DNA of 17,938 bases, taken from positions 1 to 17,938 of the forward strand of contig JBAWYD010000049.1 in NCBI GenBank assembly GCA_037143735.1, given 5' to 3'. This document shows positions 8,763 to 17,285 of this stretch, piece by piece; the stretch's first letter is position 1; each line of letters starts with the position of its first letter. The notes beneath the pieces were generated by a model. That model was not told the origin of the DNA, searched no databases, and saw only the letters and a program-made list of their open reading frames with translations. This stretch comes from JAPLJQ01 sp037143735 (GTDB lineage Bacteria; Desulfobacterota; Syntrophia; Syntrophales; UBA2185). Both the position numbers and the translations under genes were made by a program.

Positions 8763-8894
8763 GTTTCCTCCATATTATCCTTGCTCACGCCCTGGATGCC
8801 CATTATAAATCGCATGTATACTCCCGGAGAACAATAATGCAATAACCTACACATATTTAATTCACTCATTTTTCACATCCGAACAATAATTGAT

Positions 8895-9311
8895 TTAGAA
8901 TCCTTTGTCTTTTGCTCTAAATAATGCCATATCCCAAATATCCATTAAATACGACGGAATATTATATGAACTGGCATCTTCGCGCCGGACAAATTCGAGT
9001 GCCTGCCCTTCTTTACATCGGATTTCCTGAACACCATCGTAGTAGGTCCAGAACACTGTTAATTGATAAGGCGGCCATTTGTCAACACAATCTTCCAAAT
9101 CTACAAGCCATTGCGAATCCGAACAATGGTAGTCTGTTTCTTCAAGCAACTCTCTACGTGCACACGTTTCAATTGCCTCACCGGGCACCGCATGACCACC
9201 TGGAGGCACCCACATCCCAGCGTGGCGCAGACCTTCTTTGCAATCACGCAATTGCAACAGCACGGCTCCATCCTCCCGCAGCAATATGACCGCCCCCACT
9301 CTCTCAGTCAT
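8895..9311 (-). CDS. Nudix hydrolase
   Basis: A 138-residue Nudix protein. The Nudix box spans 39-61: Gly39, then Glu45, then the core RELLEE at 53-58 (the usual final Gly is Asp60). The preceding MWVPPGG fits the family. Nudix enzymes cleave a nucleoside diphosphate linked to another group, so in this setting it may hydrolyse an NDP-sugar or a damaged nucleotide; GDP-mannose mannosyl hydrolases are one precedent, but the box is of the ordinary type. The frame could begin at TTG 9323, but ATG 9311 is better: GGAAGG lies four bases upstream, and it follows the previous TAA after a single base (TAAAATG). Confidence 0.88.
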   Translation of the reverse strand: MTERVGAVILLREDGAVLLQLRDCKEGLRHAGMWVPPGGHAVPGEAIETCARRELLEETDYHCSDSQWLVDLEDCVDKWPPYQLTVFWTYYDGVQEIRCKEGQALEFVRREDASSYNIPSYLMDIWDMALFRAKDKGF

Positions 9312-9312
9312 T

Positions 9313-10218
9313 TTACCTTCCAATGCTTTCGTGATTCATTTTTTTCAACCCTTCCTCTAAGGGCAAATAACTAAACTTGGGAAAAGCATTGCGGCAAGCG
9401 GAAATTTCGAAAGGCCGGTAACCATTGTGCGGCATGGGTCCTTTTCTTGGCACTGTTTTAATATCAGTTGGTGGGTTAAATTGCAACGCTACCATTTCAG
9501 CAATATCTCTGAAGGATGTTACGATACCCGTCGCTACATTCAACACCCCTGAACTACCATGAGTTATTACCAGGCTTATGATTTCAATAACATCTTCTAT
9601 ATGAACATGATCCCGCTGTTCTTCCCCTTCACCGAACAGTATTATACTTTTCCCTTCAACAGCAAGGCGATAAAACTGATTTGGTCCATAGCCGTTATGA
9701 GTATCGCCGGCGCCATAAACTAAAGTTGGGCGTAGGATGGCGAGAGGCATGTTGCACACTTGCTTCAACATAACCTCGCGTGCTAAATGCATTATGCCGT
9801 GAAGAGAAGAAGGCTCTGCGCAGGAATTTTCGGTTAATGGTTTTGTATCATCCGCATAAACAGCATCAGAACTGATATAAATAACATGCGCTGGTGGAGT
9901 CTTGTCGATGGCTGCGCAAACCGACGCCATCATGGCAATGTTCTTCAGCAGTATTTGATTGTCTTTACAGGGGGCAATGGCTGAGATGAGGACCAAAGCG
10001 TCTTCCGGTTGTATAGCTTCTGTTAGTTTTTTTGATGCCTCAGCATCCAGCAGATTCAAATTACTGCTTGTTAATGCCTCATGAGAGACGTTCTTCTTAG
10101 ATAAGAGTTTTATCAGGGACGCGCCAATAAATCCCCCCGCGCCCATAACGACAACTCGCTGGGGAATCAATGGATTTTCTGCATTGTGTTTCAGCATGGC
10201 GCCATCATCATATATCAA
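9313..10218 (-). CDS. NAD-dependent epimerase/dehydratase-like protein lacking the YxxxK pair
   Basis: A 301-residue extended-SDR protein. The cofactor motif GAGGFIG is at 26-32, the strand-5 segment YISSDAVYAD at 114-123, and the family segment LRPTLVYGAGD at 162-172. Where Tyr-x3-Lys is expected it reads SLHGIMHLARE, so the pair is His140 and His144. The codons are unambiguous (CTT CAC GGC ATA ATG CAT). It may bind an NDP-sugar without ordinary SDR catalysis, or use different chemistry. The start is uncertain: TTG 10218, three bases after the upstream stop, or ATG 10197; neither has a clear ribosome binding site. Translational coupling to the upstream gene is likely. Confidence 0.85.
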   Translation of the reverse strand: MIYDDGAMLKHNAENPLIPQRVVVMGAGGFIGASLIKLLSKKNVSHEALTSSNLNLLDAEASKKLTEAIQPEDALVLISAIAPCKDNQILLKNIAMMASVCAAIDKTPPAHVIYISSDAVYADDTKPLTENSCAEPSSLHGIMHLAREVMLKQVCNMPLAILRPTLVYGAGDTHNGYGPNQFYRLAVEGKSIILFGEGEEQRDHVHIEDVIEIISLVITHGSSGVLNVATGIVTSFRDIAEMVALQFNPPTDIKTVPRKGPMPHNGYRPFEISACRNAFPKFSYLPLEEGLKKMNHESIGR

Positions 10219-10221
10219 GAA

Positions 10222-11502
10222 TCATAAAGCCATCTCCGGGGACCGTCCGAGGGTGAAGTAATCCAAACCAGCAGCCCTTACCTTTTCGGGTTCAAGCATT
10301 CCGTAAGGATCAACTATCGTTCGCCCCTGCATCGTCGCGGCAAGATCAGCAGGCGAAATGCCTCTGAATTCAGGCCAAGGCGTCATAATGGCTACGGCAT
10401 CTACACCATTCGCTGCCTCAAGTGCTGATGATGCCCTTGAAACATGAGAGCCTGCAACATAAGCATCAACAGCAGGGTCGTAGGCTCTGATTTTGCAGTT
10501 GGCTAGCTTTTCGATCAACAACAAAGCAGGAGAATTTTTCGTACTGTGGGTATTCTCTTTATATGCCAATCCGAGAACTGCAATTGTTGCCTCTAGTTTT
10601 TGTGCAAGCACCGTTTCTTCGATTATTCGAAAAGGCCAATTCTTTCTATGTCGGCTATTCTTCAGCCAGGCGGAAATAACGCCTCCATCAGTATTGTGGT
10701 TCTCAGAAAGGCGCAAAACAGAATGGAGGTCGCGCTCCAGATTACCCCCCGAAATGCCGAGTCCGGGAACGACGTAGCTGTATTGACCGATACGCTGATC
10801 AAGCCGTAGGGCAGGTACGATTTCCGACCAATCCGCACCGATTTTTTCGCAGATTTCCGCCAGCGTATTTGCAGCACTGATCGAAGCAACGAGACAAATA
10901 TTGATGGATATTTTAGCCAATTCAGCGCTTTCATACCGCATGGGGAGAACGGGACATTGGAAGACGTTCCAAAATTCTTTCAAATGTTCCGGCAAAGGTA
11001 GAGACGGATCGGCACACCCGACGATGAAACGTTCCGGAACCATTGCCCGCTCAACAGCACGGCCAAAAATCAGAGTTTCCACTTGATAAAACAGCCGTCC
11101 ATGATCGAAGGCAATTTGCCGGGTAAAACCTGGAGACACCTGCGATAAAATGACGAGGCTGGCATCTGAGTTCAATACTTCCGAAACCTGGCCAATGATC
11201 TTTTGGATAGGACCCAAATCGCTTTCGCCATTTTCATTCGTGGGTATATCAATGGAGATGTAAACGATTTGACATTTTGAAAGATCTGCCACATTTGCAG
11301 AGAAGGTTATTCGCTCTCTATTTTCTAGGAACAATTCATTAAGCTGCGGTTCTTGAACCGGGAAGGTTGCGCTGTTCAATCTGGAGATGAGTTCGGCGTC
11401 GTCGTGAAACCCGATCACATGATATCCCTTCGCTGCTGCCGCTGCTGATGAGATAATTCCAAGATGAGTTAGTCCCGCAAATCCGATTACTGTTTCATTC
11501 AT
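10222..11502 (-). CDS. UDP-glucose/GDP-mannose dehydrogenase-family protein without catalytic Cys
   Basis: A 426-residue protein with the full three-part layout of NDP-sugar dehydrogenases: N-terminal Rossmann domain (IGFAGLTHLG, 6-15), central helical domain (SAELAKISIN, with conserved Lys197 and Asn201), and C-terminal NDP-binding domain (GLAYKENTHSTKNSP, 311-325). The enzymes normally oxidise the C6 alcohol of an NDP-sugar to a carboxylate through a thiohemiacetal on Cys in GGxCxxKD. Here that loop is GISGGNLERDL at 249-259, one residue shorter and with no Cys. A two-step oxidation to uronic acid is therefore unlikely; a single alcohol oxidation or another reaction is possible. ATG 11502 overlaps the upstream stop as ATGA. 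Family sure, function open. Confidence 0.88.
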   Translation of the reverse strand: MNETVIGFAGLTHLGIISSAAAAAKGYHVIGFHDDAELISRLNSATFPVQEPQLNELFLENRERITFSANVADLSKCQIVYISIDIPTNENGESDLGPIQKIIGQVSEVLNSDASLVILSQVSPGFTRQIAFDHGRLFYQVETLIFGRAVERAMVPERFIVGCADPSLPLPEHLKEFWNVFQCPVLPMRYESAELAKISINICLVASISAANTLAEICEKIGADWSEIVPALRLDQRIGQYSYVVPGLGISGGNLERDLHSVLRLSENHNTDGGVISAWLKNSRHRKNWPFRIIEETVLAQKLEATIAVLGLAYKENTHSTKNSPALLLIEKLANCKIRAYDPAVDAYVAGSHVSRASSALEAANGVDAVAIMTPWPEFRGISPADLAATMQGRTIVDPYGMLEPEKVRAAGLDYFTLGRSPEMAL

Positions 11503-12425
11503 TGTTCTTTCGCGATCGCTTCTCTATAAAGATTCTTCAGATGCAAGTTGATGATTAAATCATTACCTATGTTGCTCATTCCGCCCGTCTCGCAGAGATT
11601 ATTGAAATATCCGTATTCCAGTTCCCAGGTCGGATCCGCTTTGACCAATGTTATGGATTCCTCCGGTGGCCGCCCACTGGGGAGTACTCGCTTGCGCAAA
11701 GTGAATGTAGATGGACCCCATTTGCAGAGCGATTCAATATGGGCGCTTCCATTCTCGCCATAGACCTCGGCAACAAAGTGATTCCGCCAACTTAGCAAGC
11801 TCATTTCAAACTCGATAAGTACCGGTGCGGTTGCGCCACAAATAATGTGGTCAAAAGCATTGTTTTCGAAGCAATTTGCGCTCCAGATACGAAGATCTTT
11901 AGGTATTGAGCCAAGTACAAACAACAGCGTATCGAGAAGATGAGAGGCCAAATCATGTAAAACACCGCCGCCTTTGTCACGCCACGGTGAATTTCGCACA
12001 TCCCTTGCCGTTCCGTTTCCATAAAAAAAGCGGAGCCGATATAATTTACCTAAAACTCCCGATTCAATGGTTTCCTTCAGGCGAACAAAATGCGGCTCAA
12101 ATCGATGATTGTAGGCTGTATAACAAACGGCATTTTTCCTATTTATTAAATCCGCCAGCTTTTCCAGTTCGCCTTGATCTTCAGCCACCAATGGTTTTTC
12201 AACAAGAACATGCTTGCCGCATTCAACAAGGTAATTGATGATCTGAATCTTCGGTTCGTCGGGAATACATAATAAAGCCGCGTCATAGGTAGCCGCTGGT
12301 ACTGCCTCGACGCTCTTGTAATCCGCGCCGGCAGCGATTGGATCCACCGTAGCAACGACATCGCTACCAGCAATGCATTTTCTCTTATTGCCCTGGATAC
12401 CCAATCCAACAATTATCACTCGCAT
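11499..12425 (-). CDS. Gfo/Idh/MocA-family oxidoreductase
   Basis: 308 residues. The N-terminal NAD(P)-binding domain starts MRVIIVGLGIQG and includes the family hallmark EKP at 76-78 (HVLVEKPLV) and YNHRF at 105-109. The C-terminal alpha/beta domain carries GGGVLHDLASHLLD at 152-165, with His157, Asp158 and His162 in the usual active-site region. Members oxidise or reduce ring hydroxyl/keto groups of sugars or NDP-sugars, and in polysaccharide clusters often make 3-keto sugars. ATG 12425 follows the upstream stop by nine bases, and the stop overlaps the next gene by four. It looks intact. Confidence 0.9.
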   Translation of the reverse strand: MRVIIVGLGIQGNKRKCIAGSDVVATVDPIAAGADYKSVEAVPAATYDAALLCIPDEPKIQIINYLVECGKHVLVEKPLVAEDQGELEKLADLINRKNAVCYTAYNHRFEPHFVRLKETIESGVLGKLYRLRFFYGNGTARDVRNSPWRDKGGGVLHDLASHLLDTLLFVLGSIPKDLRIWSANCFENNAFDHIICGATAPVLIEFEMSLLSWRNHFVAEVYGENGSAHIESLCKWGPSTFTLRKRVLPSGRPPEESITLVKADPTWELEYGYFNNLCETGGMSNIGNDLIINLHLKNLYREAIAKEQ

Positions 12426-12434
12426 ACAGATGCT

Positions 12435-13991
12435 TCAATCTCCGTTGTATTCAGCCAATTTCTCGGCTATGTCTATTTTTGACATAACATCACTTAGTTT
12501 AATAGGAATATTTCCATCAAGTTCGCATTCACAGGCAGCCGCCATAGACCCCAGGATGCTGGCAATGACTTCCGATCCGTTAGACAGCATGGATAATGTG
12601 GCATAAGCCAGAAGCGCATCACCGGAGCCAACGGTATCCACTACATTGTTTGCAAAACTATCTAAGGAAAAGTAGCTACTCACGCACTTACTCGGCTTTG
12701 AGATGTTAGTGAATATTCCCCTTTCCCCCAACTTTAAAATTAACACACCACATTGAGTTCTTTCCATTAACATTCCGGCAAGCTTGCCAACCGTTGAATC
12801 CTGGTCAGCAAGGGCGAACCTGGCTTCCTTTTCGTTGGGCGTAATGAGATCAAACTTTTGAAATTCAATAATATTGCCCCAGCGCGTGGCCACTTGGCTG
12901 TCGGCTACCTTATAAGTCCCCGGGGGAATGGCATCTACCAGTTCAGGTATGGTGATACGGTTGAGGATTCCATGGCGAAAGTCGCTGAAAACGACCGCAT
13001 CTGCCCGCGTCGTTTTGATGCTTTCAACTAAATTCTCAAGAATGTGATCCGATATCATATGGTTATCCAGAGTATCAATTTTCAACAAACGATACCCATC
13101 GGCAATAATGACATTTTTATTTGTTGTCGGGCGTGAGGAGTCAATCAACGGATGACATTTGATCCCGGCTGCGGTTAGTCCGTCAACAACGAAATCCTTA
13201 AAATTGTCATTTCCTAAGACCGTCGAAAAGATGACTTCTGCACCGGCGGCCCGCAGATGCTGCGATACGATACCAGCGCCCCCAATATAGTCATCTCTTC
13301 CCTGATAGCTTACGCTGAAAGTCGGTGTCTTAGTCTGCCCCCCAATTAGTGTTGTTCTGGTATAACTATCAATGATCGTATCGCCCACCACATGAACCCG
13401 ACAACCCTTCATGGCATTTGCAGCAAGCCTCAGGTCATCAAAACTGATCCCCTCGGTATTCATCAGAGAAAGCAGTTTTTCCAGCTTGATCTTCGGCGGG
13501 GCAAGTTGGATGAACTTTGACGACGAGAAAACCACGTCGCCTGGGGTAAAAATCAGCTCGCCGCCGTAGCCATTGATAACGTCCATCTCTTCCTGGGTAC
13601 CGGGAGGAAGACCGTCGGAGGTATATTCGAACCCTTTCGCGAAATAATCAGGTTGAATGCGCTGAAGATTCTTAAGCGGTTTGGCCTCTTCATCGATAAT
13701 CACGTAATCAACCATTTCAAAAGCAGCCAGATTGAGGGCTCGCAACTGTTCCGGCACATGCGGCCGATAGATGCCCTTATCGATATGCTTGTCAGTGGTT
13801 ATGCTGGCCACTAGAATATCGGCTTTGGATTTGGCATAGGCCAAATGACGAACATGACCGGGATGAACGACATCGAAAACACCATGGCACATGATTACTT
13901 TTAGGTTGCGCGGAAAAGGACCGATGATCTCCATCAACTCTTCAACGGTTTTGATCTTAGGGCGATACTTTTCAAAGAAATCCTTCTTCAT
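12435..13991 (-). CDS. Bifunctional nucleotidyltransferase-PfkB kinase (HldE-like with reversed domain order)
   Basis: 518 residues in two domains. Residues about 30-165 form a cytidylyltransferase-fold domain: CHGVFDVVHPGHVRHL with HPGH at 43-46, and SSSKF at 156-160 in place of the usual ISSTK-type motif. Residues about 195-515 form a PfkB/ribokinase-type sugar kinase: VVGDTIID near 201, GGAGIVSQHL at 237-246, TPNEKEA at 384-390, and DTVGSGDA at 452-459 with catalytic Asp458. The pair resembles HldE (heptose-7-phosphate kinase / heptose-1-phosphate adenylyltransferase), but HldE has kinase first. It likely phosphorylates a sugar phosphate at C1, then forms the NDP-sugar after the phosphatase step. 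The frame can be extended to 14078, but ATG 13991 is favoured: it overlaps the upstream stop as ATGA and has GAAGG seven bases upstream. Confidence 0.9.
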   Translation of the reverse strand: MKKDFFEKYRPKIKTVEELMEIIGPFPRNLKVIMCHGVFDVVHPGHVRHLAYAKSKADILVASITTDKHIDKGIYRPHVPEQLRALNLAAFEMVDYVIIDEEAKPLKNLQRIQPDYFAKGFEYTSDGLPPGTQEEMDVINGYGGELIFTPGDVVFSSSKFIQLAPPKIKLEKLLSLMNTEGISFDDLRLAANAMKGCRVHVVGDTIIDSYTRTTLIGGQTKTPTFSVSYQGRDDYIGGAGIVSQHLRAAGAEVIFSTVLGNDNFKDFVVDGLTAAGIKCHPLIDSSRPTTNKNVIIADGYRLLKIDTLDNHMISDHILENLVESIKTTRADAVVFSDFRHGILNRITIPELVDAIPPGTYKVADSQVATRWGNIIEFQKFDLITPNEKEARFALADQDSTVGKLAGMLMERTQCGVLILKLGERGIFTNISKPSKCVSSYFSLDSFANNVVDTVGSGDALLAYATLSMLSNGSEVIASILGSMAAACECELDGNIPIKLSDVMSKIDIAEKLAEYNGD

Positions 13992-14995
13992 AATGAAGCC
14001 TTCGGGGTCATATATTGAAACCATGTTTTCGTTGCGGTGGCAATGCTCTCCGGATCCCAGAGCGGCGCGTCTTGCCATTGCTCAATATCCGCCATCATTT
14101 TTGACACACCATCCGCAAAACTGATTTTGGGCGACCAATTGAGATCCCGCTGGATCTTTGAGATATCCGCCCAGGTGCAATCCGGTTCGCCCGGCCGTTT
14201 GGGAATATAAAGAACATCGCCCCCAATCAGTGCAACCAGGCGATTTATGCTCTGCGGGTTGCCGGCACCGAGATTGTAGATTTCGCCCACACGATTCGTC
14301 TCAGCAGCGGCAAGAAATGCGGTCGCAACATCCGTCACAAAGAGAAAATCTCGCGTCTGTGTCCCGTCTCCTACAACAGTAAAAGGTTTCCCCGCCAGTT
14401 TTTGCCTGAAAAATACGCCAAAGACAGCGCCATAGGCCCCCGTCGTACGCACCCTGGGACCATAGGCATTGAATATCCGAATTGAGTTTACCGGTAACCC
14501 ATAGATCTTGTGCCAATGAAATGCAGCCTGCTCGCCTTGATATTTACTCAGCGCGTAAGGGTATTGGGGATTGATTGGATGGTCTTCCCGCGTGGGCGTG
14601 TCCGCCAATCCATAACAGGACGAAGATGCGGCATACACGAATTTTTCAATCCCGGAATAACGGGCGCATTCCAGAACATGAACCGTTCCCTGGACATTGG
14701 TTGACATATATTCGATCGGTTTTTCGATCGATGGGACAATATCGCCGATGCCGGCAAAGTGAAACACATAACGGGCATCGGCAAATATTGGCGAATCAGG
14801 TTTCAGAGCGCGAATGTCTTCGTGATAAAAATCAAAATCCGAATTATTTCTTATGTGGGATAGATTTGATTCGCGTCCACCCGACAAATTGTCAATCACG
14901 CGGACCTTGTAGTTACGGTCGAGCAGGAGATCAACCATGTGACTGCCTATGAAACCGGCCCCGCCGGTTACTATGGTGGTTTTTTTATGATTCAC
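13988..14995 (-). CDS. NAD-dependent epimerase/dehydratase (UDP-glucose 4-epimerase-like)
   Basis: A 335-residue extended SDR with GGAGFIG at 11-17, Asp35 for NAD ribose in VIDNLSGG, the Ser segment AASSSCYG at 122-129 and Tyr147-x3-Lys151 in YPYALSKYQGEQ. All catalytic residues are present. The C-terminal half has VVGDGTQTRDFLFVTDVA, typical of NDP-sugar 4-epimerases and related decarboxylases/dehydratases. It starts at GTG 14995, overlapping the stop of the preceding epimerase gene by four bases (GTGA). It probably acts on the NDP-sugar made by the nucleotidyltransferase-kinase encoded next. The exact reaction is unknown. Confidence 0.9.
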   Translation of the reverse strand: MNHKKTTIVTGGAGFIGSHMVDLLLDRNYKVRVIDNLSGGRESNLSHIRNNSDFDFYHEDIRALKPDSPIFADARYVFHFAGIGDIVPSIEKPIEYMSTNVQGTVHVLECARYSGIEKFVYAASSSCYGLADTPTREDHPINPQYPYALSKYQGEQAAFHWHKIYGLPVNSIRIFNAYGPRVRTTGAYGAVFGVFFRQKLAGKPFTVVGDGTQTRDFLFVTDVATAFLAAAETNRVGEIYNLGAGNPQSINRLVALIGGDVLYIPKRPGEPDCTWADISKIQRDLNWSPKISFADGVSKMMADIEQWQDAPLWDPESIATATKTWFQYMTPKASL

Positions 14996-15990
14996 TTGAT
15001 ACCGCTCTGTTTGACAACTTTCACATTAATATATCTTTCGTCCGTCAGGCTATTCGGCAATTTGCCTGCCTTGAAGGCCCGACACAGATCGCGTATGGCA
15101 TCCTCCACAGTGCGCCTTGGAACATAGCCGAGTTTCTCTTTGATTTTCGCCGAGGATACATGATAAGAGCGCAGATCATTGCTGGTCGTAGTGATGATTT
15201 CTATCGATGCCTTTTCCGGCATCTCTTTTTCGACAACCTTGCGAACCATTTCAGCCAGCTCAGAGACTGTATTATTCTCATATGCCGCGTTGAAGATTTC
15301 CCCTGCAATGAGGTGTTTTGGCGTCTCTAGCAATTGGACATATAGTTCAGCAATGTCATCGATATGAATATTGGGTCTTTTTTGGGAACCGCCAAATACG
15401 GTGATTTGGCCTTTATTGACCGCCAGATTTGTGAGGATATTGACCGTCAGGTCAAGACGCATGCGGGGTGAATACCCGCAGACAGTTGCGGGACGGATAA
15501 TGACAGTTGTAAATTCCTCTGATTGATGACGCAACAGTAGAGGTTCGGTCAAGCCTTTGTATTTATTGTAATCGGTCAAAGGCACCAGCGGATGGGTTTC
15601 AGTCACATCGGGGGCGTCACTGACTCCATAGACGGAACTAGTCGAAGCATAAATGAAACGTTTTACTCCGCTGTTTTTGCAGGCTAGGACGAGAGGTTCA
15701 AAGCAGTCGTAATTGATTGACTTACTGATCTCTGGATCCAGCTCGAAACTCGGGTCGTTGGAGATACAGGCCAAATGGATGACGCTATCAATGCCGGCCA
15801 GTGCTTTTGTAAGCGTAGGGATATTGCGTATATCACCTTCAGTAATTTGTAAACTCTCATGTTTGGATAATCCATCGGAACCAAACAGCATCAGATCATA
15901 AACGACTACACTATAACCGGCGGCCAATAGCTTGGGGACAAGAACACAACCGACGTATCCTGCTCCACCGGTAACTAGAACTTTACTCAT
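14992..15990 (-). CDS. NAD-dependent epimerase/dehydratase (extended SDR)
   Basis: A 332-residue extended SDR with GGAGYVG at 8-14, Asp32 in VVYDLMLFG, ASTSSVYG at 115-122 and Tyr141-x3-Lys145 in DYNKYKGLTEP. The C-terminal end DERYINVKVVKQ resembles a tail I associate with one family of epimerases in polysaccharide loci. It follows the phosphatase-transaldolase gene by 19 bases and overlaps the next epimerase gene by four, so two epimerases are made in tandem. That fits two stereochemical or dehydration steps on one NDP-sugar. Confidence 0.9.
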   Translation of the reverse strand: MSKVLVTGGAGYVGCVLVPKLLAAGYSVVVYDLMLFGSDGLSKHESLQITEGDIRNIPTLTKALAGIDSVIHLACISNDPSFELDPEISKSINYDCFEPLVLACKNSGVKRFIYASTSSVYGVSDAPDVTETHPLVPLTDYNKYKGLTEPLLLRHQSEEFTTVIIRPATVCGYSPRMRLDLTVNILTNLAVNKGQITVFGGSQKRPNIHIDDIAELYVQLLETPKHLIAGEIFNAAYENNTVSELAEMVRKVVEKEMPEKASIEIITTTSNDLRSYHVSSAKIKEKLGYVPRRTVEDAIRDLCRAFKAGKLPNSLTDERYINVKVVKQSGIK

Positions 15991-16009
15991 TCCGAACTTC
16001 CGTCTTCAT

Positions 16010-17284
16010 TCAGATTCCAATATTAAATCCCGCCCCCTGGGCGTCATGATAAAACATTTTTACCGTGTCCAACGAATATTCATCCAAGTCCTTACCAACT
16101 TTGGGAAGTTTTGCCAGGATATCACTAGTCACTGTGATGATATGACACCCAACAGAATCCGCCTGGAAGATATTTAGCAACTCTCTGGGGCTTGCCCAAA
16201 TCAGTTCCGCCAGGGGTCTTATCTCCAGTATTTTTACTGACTCCCTCATCATTGGAACAGGATCACGGCCCGTATCGGCGATCCTTCCAGCAAACATTGA
16301 GACACAGCTTGGTGAATCTTCAGCAAGAAAATGCACGATATGCTCTACCTGTTTTGTGGTCGTTAAAGCAGTGACATTGACCTTTACCCCTGCTTGGGTC
16401 AAGTGCCTGACAAGTGGTCCAGCATCCTCCCCTCTCGTATTCGTGATAGGGATTTTTACGTAAACATTTCCACCCCAAGATGCAATCTGCAATGCCTGTT
16501 TTTCCATGATATCGAATTCGTCTGAAAAAACCTCAAATGAAACCGGGAAGCTATTGACGATATTGATCACATCCAGCGCAAATTTCCGATAATCTTCAAC
16601 GTTGGATTTGCGCATCAGAGTCGGGTTTGTTGTAAAGCCTTTGATCAAGGGATTTTTTCTCAATTCTTCTATGCTTTTTAGGTCTGCACCGTCAGCGAAG
16701 ATCTTAATTCTGAGTTCCTCGAGCTTAGGCATTATTACCCCCCCTTTATCGATAGTTTGGCTCAGGATAAAGCTTGCTGCCTCATGAAGTGAGCCGACAG
16801 TGGCATCCATTCCTTGCGCTTGCGTCTCATTGTATGCAACTTCTGGTTGGACGAATATTGTTTTACATCCAGCGACCTTGCCCGCCTCAATATCGCCCCA
16901 GCGGTCGCCGATCATATAGGATCGCGCAAGATCGATCGCGTATTCTTTCGCGGCATCTAAAATCATTCCCGGTCTCGGCTTGCGACAACGGCAATTATCT
17001 CCATCCGCGTGGTAGCAAACTTTAATATCATCAACCTGAAGCCGTTGTCTGATGATGCCGTGAATAGCTTCTACCTCTTCCTTGCTTTGCAGACCCTTGG
17101 CTACATCGGGCTGATTGGTGACGACAATAACTAAATATCCGGATGACCGGATGGTATTTATTGCCTCAAACGTTCCAGGTGGAAATACTATGTCTTCAAC
17201 TCTTTCAGGTGGGTACGGTTTCCCATTTCGTACAATAGCTCTGTTAATAACGCCGTCTCTATCAAGAAAGACTGCCCGGTTCAT
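16010..17284 (-). CDS. Fusion of GmhB-type HAD phosphatase and small transaldolase
   Basis: 424 residues in two enzymes. Residues 1-180 are a HAD-IIIA phosphatase like GmhB (heptose-1,7-bisphosphate 7-phosphatase): DRDGVIN at 8-14, VTNQ at 55-58, the zinc-loop ligands Cys90, His92, Cys98 and Cys100, RKPRPGM at 101-107, and GDRWGD at 126-131. Residues 185-424 are a TalC/fructose-6-phosphate-aldolase-sized transaldolase: FADGADL (196-202), TTNPTL (218-223), Glu251, Schiff-base Lys278 in VYVKIPI, NVTALTT (303-309), SMFAGRIADTGRDP (329-342). All usual catalytic residues are present. It could carbon-extend or cleave a ketose phosphate and later remove a phosphate. ATG 17284 follows the upstream TAA after one base. 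The junction holds a G7 run, and ATG 16732 (Met185) could start the transaldolase alone (240 residues). Confidence 0.9.
   Translation of the reverse strand: MNRAVFLDRDGVINRAIVRNGKPYPPERVEDIVFPPGTFEAINTIRSSGYLVIVVTNQPDVAKGLQSKEEVEAIHGIIRQRLQVDDIKVCYHADGDNCRCRKPRPGMILDAAKEYAIDLARSYMIGDRWGDIEAGKVAGCKTIFVQPEVAYNETQAQGMDATVGSLHEAASFILSQTIDKGGVIMPKLEELRIKIFADGADLKSIEELRKNPLIKGFTTNPTLMRKSNVEDYRKFALDVINIVNSFPVSFEVFSDEFDIMEKQALQIASWGGNVYVKIPITNTRGEDAGPLVRHLTQAGVKVNVTALTTTKQVEHIVHFLAEDSPSCVSMFAGRIADTGRDPVPMMRESVKILEIRPLAELIWASPRELLNIFQADSVGCHIITVTSDILAKLPKVGKDLDEYSLDTVKMFYHDAQGAGFNIGI
16730..16744 (-). other. G7 tract and latent stop-start at the phosphatase/transaldolase junction
   Basis: On the coding strand the junction reads AAAGGGGGGGTAATAATG (G run at plus 16738-16744, ATG at 16732). 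As given, the frame stays open through GGG GGG GTA ATA ATG. With one G fewer it would read GGG GGG TAA TAA TG, ending the phosphatase at 182 residues, with the transaldolase ATG overlapping the second stop. The G run also lies where a ribosome binding site would be for ATG 16732. This suggests that the separate-gene state is ancestral or alternates with the fused state. Confidence 0.7.
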
Positions 17285-17285
17285 C

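Noticed and set aside
8815..8842. Possible promoter before the transketolase genes (TTGCAT, 16 bases, TATACA)
   Set aside because: The -35 matches only 3 of 6 and the -10 only 4 of 6. Not distinguishable from chance.
10734..10740. Run of G (coding strand) in the UGD-like gene, considered as a frameshift explaining the missing Cys
   Set aside because: The frame on both sides matches the family, and shifting at the run would not restore a GGxC motif.
12435..14078. Longer start (14078) for the nucleotidyltransferase-kinase
   Set aside because: It would overlap the preceding epimerase by 91 bases. ATG 13991 has a stop-start overlap and a ribosome binding site.
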